A DNA stretch of 7,587 bases, taken from Thermoplasmata archaeon (GTDB taxonomy: Archaea > Thermoplasmatota > Thermoplasmata > Lutacidiplasmatales > UBA184). This document shows positions 1-5,200 of this stretch, piece by piece (within the stretch, counting starts at the first letter, position 1; each line of letters starts with the position of its first letter). The DNA lies in the NCBI GenBank assembly GCA_030037875.1, contig JASHPV010000117.1, forward strand, positions 1-7,587, written 5' to 3'. The notes under the pieces are model-generated. The model was not told the DNA's origin. It did not search any database and saw only the letters and a program-made list of their open reading frames with translations. Made by a program: the position numbers and the translations under genes.

Positions 1-1
1 G

Positions 2-886
2 CTAAGATTCGGACGCCCCGCGGAGCGACGCCAAGGCGACGGGCAGGGACGTGGGGCGGAATCCGGCCTCCGCCAGCCGGCCTGGGACGAGCCCCGGGTG
101 GCGCTCGGGAGCGAGTGTGTGCGGGGCCGCGGCCCCGCCCAACGCTTGCCGCAGGGCGGCCGCGAATTCCTCCCGGGGGATTGACCCTGCGAGCGCGACG
201 TGGAACCGGCCGGTCAGTGGGCTCTCAACGAGCTCTCGAAGGGCCCGCGTAGCGTCGCCAACGAAAGTGGGTTGAATCCGGTCCGGGGCGCCTTCCCGGC
301 GACGTCCGAGTTCCCCGGCCAATCGGCAGTCGCATTCCCGGTGGCTGTTCCAGCCGAACAGCGCGGAAACGCGAAGGACCGCTACCGATCCCCGGAGCCG
401 GTGGAGGAGCGACTCGGCTTCCGCCCAGGTGCCACCGTACCAGGACGGATTCTCGGTCCAGGGCAGCGGATTCCTGGACTCCGGGGCCGGGCCCCCTCCC
501 TCCGGAAAGATCTCGTCGGTGGAAACCACGATCACGCGCTTGTGCTCGGAGACCGCCGCCCGACCTACCGCTTCGGTAGCCAGGACGTTGATGTCCCAGG
601 CCGCACCGGAGGGGATCTGCCCCGGGAGGGGTCGCTCTTCCTGGCAGCGCTGCCGGTCCCCCTCCTGCAGGAAGCTCACCACGGTATCGCAACCGTTGGC
701 TCGCACCGCGTACTCGAGCGGGCCCATGTCCCGTGCGTCGACCAGGTGGACCGCATCGTATCGGTCCGCTGCGTGGACCGCCCCCCGCTGACCGACGCCC
801 TCGAAGGTCCAGCCGGCGGGGGCGGCCAAAACGAACTCCTCGGCAAGGCCGGAGCTCGGACCGATCACGAGAACCCGGGGCGCCAT
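2..886 (-). CDS. RmlD-like SDR protein (dTDP-4-dehydrorhamnose reductase family), catalytic Lys replaced
   Basis: Complete 294-residue protein, ATG at 886-884 and TAG at 4-2. The fold assignment rests on RmlD-family landmarks: an N-terminal beta strand and turn (VLVIGPSSGLAEEF, from residue 5), the S-T-D-x-I-F motif at 122-127, a Tyr region YGGTWAEAE from 150, RVSALFG at 172-178, QPTFVGD where the family has QPTYVGD, GRFHVA, and a C-terminal RPTSLPVAL. Family members reduce dTDP-4-keto sugars with NAD(P)H in the cytoplasm. Two features are unusual. The YxxxK Lys is Trp154 (codon at 427-425), and the glycine loop reads G-P-S-S-G-L-A, so an ungapped alignment to G-x-x-G-x-x-G loses the second and third Gly. 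C185 and C187 form a C-x-C pair of unknown meaning. It lies 24 bp downstream of cysC on the same strand, so co-transcription is likely. Family assignment is firm; reductase activity is doubtful, and a pseudoenzyme or a different substrate is possible. Confidence 0.88.
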   Translation of the reverse strand: MAPRVLVIGPSSGLAEEFVLAAPAGWTFEGVGQRGAVHAADRYDAVHLVDARDMGPLEYAVRANGCDTVVSFLQEGDRQRCQEERPLPGQIPSGAAWDINVLATEAVGRAAVSEHKRVIVVSTDEIFPEGGGPAPESRNPLPWTENPSWYGGTWAEAESLLHRLRGSVAVLRVSALFGWNSHRECDCRLAGELGRRREGAPDRIQPTFVGDATRALRELVESPLTGRFHVALAGSIPREEFAAALRQALGGAAAPHTLAPERHPGLVPGRLAEAGFRPTSLPVALASLRGASES

Positions 887-910
887 CGGTCTGCCGAGCG
901 AAGCTCGATC
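887..910 (-). other. Short hairpin between cysC and the RmlD-like gene
   Basis: The 24-bp gap contains a perfect inverted repeat, CGAGC at 895-899 and GCTCG at 903-907, around a 3-nt loop. No convincing Shine-Dalgarno precedes the ATG at 886. The hairpin sits where a ribosome would approach the start, so it could affect coupling between the genes, but a 5-bp stem in GC-rich DNA may be chance. There is no T-tract to suggest termination. Confidence 0.3.
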
Positions 911-1504
911 TCAACGCCTTCGGGACCTGCCCCTCTTGCGCGGCGAAGATAACGGTTCGAGAGGGGCGAGCCACCCTAGGCGTTCGAGTTCCGAAACCAC
1001 GTAGGCCGCCGATTCCGGGGGCCTCATACGCGTCGTGTCCACCACGATCTCGGCGTGTTCGGGAGGCTCGTAGGGGTCGTCGACCCCGGTGAAGTCCTGG
1101 ATCTCTCCCGCCCGGGCCCGCTTGTAGAGCCCCTTCGCATCCCGTTGCTCGCAGACCTCGATCGGGGTACGGATGTAGACCTCGACGAACCGGCCGACTT
1201 CCTGACGGGCGTAGGCGCGCGAAGCCGCGTAGGGCGAAATCAAGGCGACGATCGGGATGACCTCGTTCCGGGTCAGAACCTTCGCGACGTACGTGACACG
1301 GCGGGCCTGCTGCTCCCGGGAGGACCGGTCGAATCCCAGGTCCGCACTGAGGCCCTTCCGCACCTCGTCGCCGTCGAGCACTTCGACCTTCCACCCGCGG
1401 GCCGCGAGGAGCGGCGCGAGCTCATGGGAGATCGTCGTCTTGCCGGCGCTGGGCAATCCGGTCAGCCAGAGACAGAACCCGGCTCCGGGCGATGTGGGCC
1501 CCAT
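911..1504 (-). CDS. cysC: Adenylylsulfate (APS) kinase CysC
   Basis: A 197-residue cytoplasmic kinase that phosphorylates APS with ATP to give PAPS, the sulfate donor for sulfotransferases and for PAPS-dependent assimilation. Visible motifs in order: P-loop GLPSAGKT at 16-23; LDGDEVR at 43-49; the LGF plus Arg-rich APS-binding stretch at 56-69 (R63, R68, R69); LISPY at 88-92, where S90 corresponds to the Ser of the phosphoserine position in bacterial CysC; then CEQRDAKGLYKRARAGEI, the FTGVDDPYE lid and a closing VVDT strand. Length fits the family (about 175-200), with an extra basic tail ending SPRKRGRSRRR. One variation is Gln where bacterial enzymes usually have Asn in the R-x-E-N-x-R-R stretch. 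The start is ATG at 1504-1502, just ahead of the P-loop strand. There is no Shine-Dalgarno, and an AT-rich element near -29 would suit a leaderless transcript. No ATP sulfurylase gene is in the window. Confidence 0.96.
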   Translation of the reverse strand: MGPTSPGAGFCLWLTGLPSAGKTTISHELAPLLAARGWKVEVLDGDEVRKGLSADLGFDRSSREQQARRVTYVAKVLTRNEVIPIVALISPYAASRAYARQEVGRFVEVYIRTPIEVCEQRDAKGLYKRARAGEIQDFTGVDDPYEPPEHAEIVVDTTRMRPPESAAYVVSELERLGWLAPLEPLSSPRKRGRSRRR

Positions 1505-1529
1505 TCGGTCGTTTCACGGCAAGGAGGGG

Positions 1530-1536
1530 ATAATGA
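1530..1536 (-). promoter_or_regulatory. cysC: Possible TATA-like element for cysC (leaderless)
   Basis: On the minus strand TCATTAT is the only AT-rich heptamer ahead of cysC, and its centre lies about 29 nt from the A of the ATG. That is the spacing expected for an archaeal TATA box when transcription begins at or near the start codon, and it agrees with the absence of a Shine-Dalgarno. The match to the archaeal TATA consensus is modest. Confidence 0.3.
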
Positions 1537-1548
1537 GGGTTTGCCCTC
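1535..1548 (-). other. Small stem-loop after the membrane-protein gene
   Basis: On the minus strand GAGGG-CAAA-CCCTC forms a perfect 5-bp stem with a 4-nt loop, beginning 10 nt after the TGA at 1561-1559 and followed by ATTATC. It could be a weak terminator for the small membrane-protein gene, or a control element, since it overlaps the TATA-like stretch before cysC by two bases. The stem is short and there is no run of T. Confidence 0.3.
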
Positions 1549-1558
1549 GCGCCGGGGC

Positions 1559-1777
1559 TCAGGGAGGGGGCTTCGGGGAGTCGAGCAGCCGCTGTCGGCC
1601 GCGTCGGGCCTCTCGGCCCACGTAAATGAAGAAGACCCCGAAACCCACCAAGAGGAGCCCCGCCTCGATGACGCCCCAGAGCAGGGAAACCGGGTTGAGC
1701 GCGAATGCGACGAGCAAGAGGACCCCCGCCACGATGGTCAAGCACCCCCCGATGGTGAAGATCCTCTCGTTGAGCAT
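1559..1777 (-). CDS. Small two-helix membrane protein, unknown function
   Basis: A 72-residue protein, ATG at 1777-1775 and TGA at 1561-1559. Two hydrophobic helices are evident, about residues 6-27 (GGCLTIVAGVLLLVAF within it) and 32-53 (ending FGVFFIYVG), joined by a tight N-P-V-S turn. They are followed by a basic, Pro-ending tail (REARRGRQR, then PKPPP). The positive charges after helix 2 suggest a hairpin with both ends in the cytoplasm. A good Shine-Dalgarno, GGAGG at 1791-1787 on the minus strand, lies 9 nt before the ATG and supports this start. I do not recognise a family. It lies 54 bp upstream of cysC and 83 bp downstream of the zinc-ribbon gene, all on one strand, so the genes may be co-transcribed, though each gap could hold its own promoter. 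The main doubt is that it is short; the paired helices plus the Shine-Dalgarno make a real gene likely. Confidence 0.72.
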   Translation of the reverse strand: MLNERIFTIGGCLTIVAGVLLLVAFALNPVSLLWGVIEAGLLLVGFGVFFIYVGREARRGRQRLLDSPKPPP

Positions 1778-1860
1778 CCCGCGCCCCCTCCTCCCCCAAG
1801 CGGGTACGCCGTTCAGGCCGATGAAACCGGCTGGGCCGGCGCCACATTAGAATGTAGGAT
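1778..1860 (-). promoter_or_regulatory. Intergenic leader with palindrome and Shine-Dalgarno
   Basis: This 83-bp gap precedes the small membrane-protein gene. It contains a perfect 12-bp inverted repeat, ACATT-AG-AATGT at 1844-1855, in a locally AT-rich patch that could also act as a TATA region. A GC hairpin follows, CCGGC at 1827-1831 pairing with GCCGG at 1835-1839, then a purine-rich Shine-Dalgarno stretch at 1797-1785. No T-tract terminator is seen for the upstream zinc-ribbon gene. Confidence 0.35.
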
Positions 1861-2094
1861 CTACAGGGCTTTGTCTGATATCCGGACGAGGATCGTGTTG
1901 CAGCTCCGGCATCGAAGCCCCTGGACGTTCGCCGACGAGTTCACATGGAAGCGGGTCGGTACGAGCACCTCGAGGCCGTCCGGCCGGACCCGGGTCTCAG
2001 CCGATTCGTGCGACCAAAAGAGTCCGGAACCGTTGGTGGTGGTCACGAAACCGCTTTCGAGAGGCCCGCCGCACGTGGCGCACCGGTGCTCCAA
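1861..2094 (-). CDS. Small zinc-ribbon protein, DUF6487-like
   Basis: A 77-residue protein with two CxxC knuckles, C5-x2-C8 (CATCGG) and C62-x2-C65 (CRSCN), well placed to bind one zinc ion. The middle, with GFVTTTNGSGLFWSH, then VLVPTRFHVNSSANVQGLRC and the closing ILVRIS strand, follows the layout I associate with DUF6487 (PF20097). In that family a CxxC start is followed by a 'G-x-G-LFW' strand, a beta segment and a second CxxC. The function of the family is not established; a binding or regulatory role is usually assumed. The start is taken as TTG at 2094-2092: a GGAG at 2106-2103 sits 8 nt upstream, and the first CxxC must be included. No in-frame ATG exists upstream or before the first Cys. 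It is first in the minus-strand block and divergent from the giant Kelch gene. Confidence 0.8.
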   Translation of the reverse strand: MEHRCATCGGPLESGFVTTTNGSGLFWSHESAETRVRPDGLEVLVPTRFHVNSSANVQGLRCRSCNTILVRISDKAL

Positions 2095-2235
2095 CGAGAT
2101 CGCTCCGTCCCCCTGCGACTCGCATCGACTATCTTTCTTTTGCGCCGGTAGCGACCCCGATTCGGGGACACCAAATCGGCAGTTCTTTAGACCCCCAGAG
2201 TTTCCGGCGCCTTCGCGGAGCGTTTCTCCTCATCT
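2095..2235. promoter_or_regulatory. Divergent intergenic region with central palindrome
   Basis: This 141-bp region lies between two divergently read genes and must hold both sets of start signals. A perfect 13-bp palindrome, CCCCGA-T-TCGGGG, spans 2155-2167 and is centred at 2161, within a few bases of the midpoint. On the minus side an A-rich stretch, AAAAGAAAGATAG on that strand at about 2142-2130, could be a BRE/TATA region for the zinc-ribbon gene. On the plus side TTCTTTAGA near 2183-2190 is the best TATA-like candidate for the Kelch gene. Both are weak matches to the archaeal consensus. Confidence 0.4.
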
Positions 2236-5200
2236 GTGTTCGTAGACCCTCCGGACCCTCGGACCTCACCGGCCGGAACGGTTCCGGGCCGCCACCTGCA
2301 CGTGAAGGTGATCCTTCGGTTGCGGGCTGCTCCCGGACCGCCTTACAGGTCAGACGGTTCCTCCGTCGCAGGGCCCTGCATCTCGCCAAGCTCCTCCCGG
2401 GGCGCCCCCTCCGGGCCAAGCCGGTGGCGAGCGTTTCCGAAGCACCGGGGATTTCAGGCGGCTATCTGCGTCATTCTCGTGGCGGTGATGCTCCTCGAGG
2501 GGATCCCGGCCTTAAACACTCCCGCCACGCCGAACCACTCTGCCCCGGCCTCGAAGAAATCTCCTGCCGCAAAGCTCGCCCTCGCCTCCTCCGCCGCGGC
2601 GGCTAATGCGAAGGCGGGAAAGCGCCCGGCGTCGACGGTGGTGACCGTTCCGGTATCGAAAGCGAACGAGGCTTCGCTCTGCCGCGTGGGCGCGTTGCCA
2701 AGCTGCGCGAAGTCGGCTCCGGTGGTCTCCCTTTCCGCGCCTCCGCCCAGCGATCCCATCTCGTCGTGGACCAACATCACGCCGCCGTCCGGCTCCCCGA
2801 ACGTGGCCTTCGTCGAAGATGCCGCGATGTCGTACTTCCCGGCCGGCCACGACAACATTCTGTTCGGAGGGTACGGAGACCCGTACTCTTCGGTACCGGT
2901 GCCGGTCGAGGACCTACAGGACACGTGGTCCTTCGCGAACAACCGATGGACCGAATTGATCAGCAATGCCACGTGCACTCCGGCCACCTGCCCGGCGCCA
3001 CGCGAAGGCGCGATGTTGACCTACTATCCCACCGAGAACGCGCTGCTGCTGTTCGGCGGGTACAACTACTCGTCTGTTACGGAGACGGAGAGTTACTTCA
3101 ACGACACCTGGCTTTTCGAGAACGGGGCATGGACCAACATCAGTTCCACGGCCGGCGCGGCGCCCCCGGCCCGGTTCTGGGGCTCCATGATCTGGGACCC
3201 TCTCTTTAGCGCCATCCTGCTGTTCGGGGGGTTCAGCTCTTCCGGCACCACATTGGGGGACACCTGGTTCTTCGAGGCCGGTACCTGGCTCAACGTCACG
3301 CCGTTCCTCGGCGGCGTGAACGGGTACAAGGCCTACCCGATGACGGCACCCGAGCCCCGCTACCAGGCCGCCATCGCCGAGAACCCGGCCGGCATCATCA
3401 TGCTCTACGGAGGCGCCGACGACGGCGTCACGATCGAGAACAACTGCGATCTGGGCGCCTTCTACGGCACGGGAGACTCCACCGTCGGCTGGTGGTTCAA
3501 TGCGACCGGCTGGTACCCGATGAACGTGACCGAGAATGGTGGCGCGTACTGCGCGCCAATCGCCTCACCGCTCCATCCGGCGGCTCCGGCCGCTCCCGCG
3601 GGAGTGACCGGCGCACCGGCCGCCGATCCTAACTGTAACAGCAACCCGGGCATCTTTTGCAGCCAGTACGCCCCCTGCGGGCGAACCGACCCGGCCCTGG
3701 GCTGGAGCATCAAGAACGACCGGTTCGTTCTCTACGGCGGCTACGGGGCGAACGTCATGGCCGCGTGCACGGGTAGTACCTACCTCAACGACACCTGGCT
3801 ATTCCGCTTGCCCGCCATGAGCAACCTGAACAGCGAGACTTGGGGAAATGTCTCGGATTCTGGGGACCCTTCCGCGCGAGACGCGGTGGGGTACTCCACG
3901 GATTACACCGACAACTACTTTGAAATCACGGGCGGATTGGGCACGAACCCCTACGAACCCATCTTCAACTCGACCTACCGGTTCTACGCGGTCGTCCATG
4001 CGAGGCTCTCCGGCCCGTCGGACATCCTCACGGTGGGCCCGTACTTCGCGGTCCCGTTCATCGTCGACGCGTACGGCGGCTCGGGCGATCTCGTCTACGA
4101 TTTCGCCATCCAGGGAATTCGGAACGGACATACCATTCCCGACGCCGACGGCTGTGGACCCCTCGTGGCTCCCAGCACGGGAGCGTACGCTCCGTACTAC
4201 TCGCTCCCGTACACTGGAATGGTCACCATCAACTGCGCGCCCCCGCAATCGAGCTACAACATCTACCGGCTGACCTTGACCGTTGTCGACTGGCTGAACC
4301 AGTCCGATACCGCGACGGCCAACCTCGTCTTCACGGTGACCCCGTCGGAAACGATGGTCATCTACTCGGAGTACCAGCAGTACTTCTACTCGGACGTGAG
4401 CTTCGACAACACCTTCACGCTCACGGCGATCGTCGCCGGCACGCCGGCGACGAGCATCTCCGCGACCCTCGATGGAAGTCCGGTTACCTTCGTTCAGCAG
4501 AGCAATCCCGATCACTGGACCATTACCCCGAACATGGCGCACGTCGCGCCGGGCTCGATCATCAAGGCGGAGGGTTTCTTCGCCGGCTGGACCCTGAATG
4601 CCACGTTCTACATCGACATGATCACGACGCCGTCGTGGCTCGTCACGTTGTTCAATTTTGCCGGCGCCACCCAAACGATCAGTAGCCAAGGCGCCGGACC
4701 GTACAACAAGACGTTCACGATCGACGAGGCCTTCGACTGGAACGTCGGGCAGGCCCTCGGGGTCAGTCTCCCGATTCCCCTGGTCAGCGGCGCCTACGAC
4801 CTCATCCCCGACGTGAAGGTCCACTTCCAGGCGAACTCCTCCGGCGACATCTCGCTCATCGGAACCCTCTCGCTCACTCCGCCGTCGATCGACATCGGCG
4901 CCTTCGAGCTCAAGATCACGGCGTCGTTCACTCTCCAGGGCAGCTTCGCCCTCTCGACCACCGGCTCCGACGTCACCGGCATTCAATGGCTGAGCGCCAG
5001 CGCGACCGTTTCGGTTACCGGGGACTTCTCCGGCAGCGTTCCGCTGTACGGCTTCAGCATCCTCGGCGTCACGATCGGCTTCGTGCTCGACGTCTCGATC
5101 AATCCCTCCATCACGCTCACGATGGTCCTCGCGCCGGCCACCAACGGGAACGACCTCATCCCGGGCGTCGGCGTCGCGATCTCAAGGTTCTTCGGCAGCT

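Noticed and set aside
225..1394. 389-codon minus-strand open frame spanning cysC and the RmlD-like gene
   Set aside because: It overlaps two well-recognised genes in another frame; its translation is Arg/Gly/Pro-rich with no domain, typical of shadow frames in GC-rich DNA.
2155..2167. Reading the CCCCGA/TCGGGG palindrome as a transcription terminator
   Set aside because: It lies between two divergent starts, where no transcript is expected to end, and has no T-tract on either strand.
1055..2245. 396-codon plus-strand open frame
   Set aside because: It runs antisense to cysC, the membrane-protein gene and the zinc-ribbon gene, crosses three intergenic gaps, and its product is low-complexity Arg/Pro/Asp-rich sequence without motifs.
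2454..2987. 177-codon minus-strand open frame at the 5' end of the Kelch gene
   Set aside because: Antisense to the signal helix, linker and first Kelch module, with no convincing Shine-Dalgarno or domain; treated as a shadow.
3799..4986. 395-codon minus-strand open frame inside the giant Kelch gene
   Set aside because: The sense strand encodes clear Kelch and beta-rich sequence; the antisense product is an Arg/Asp/Glu/Val-rich shadow with no recognisable fold.
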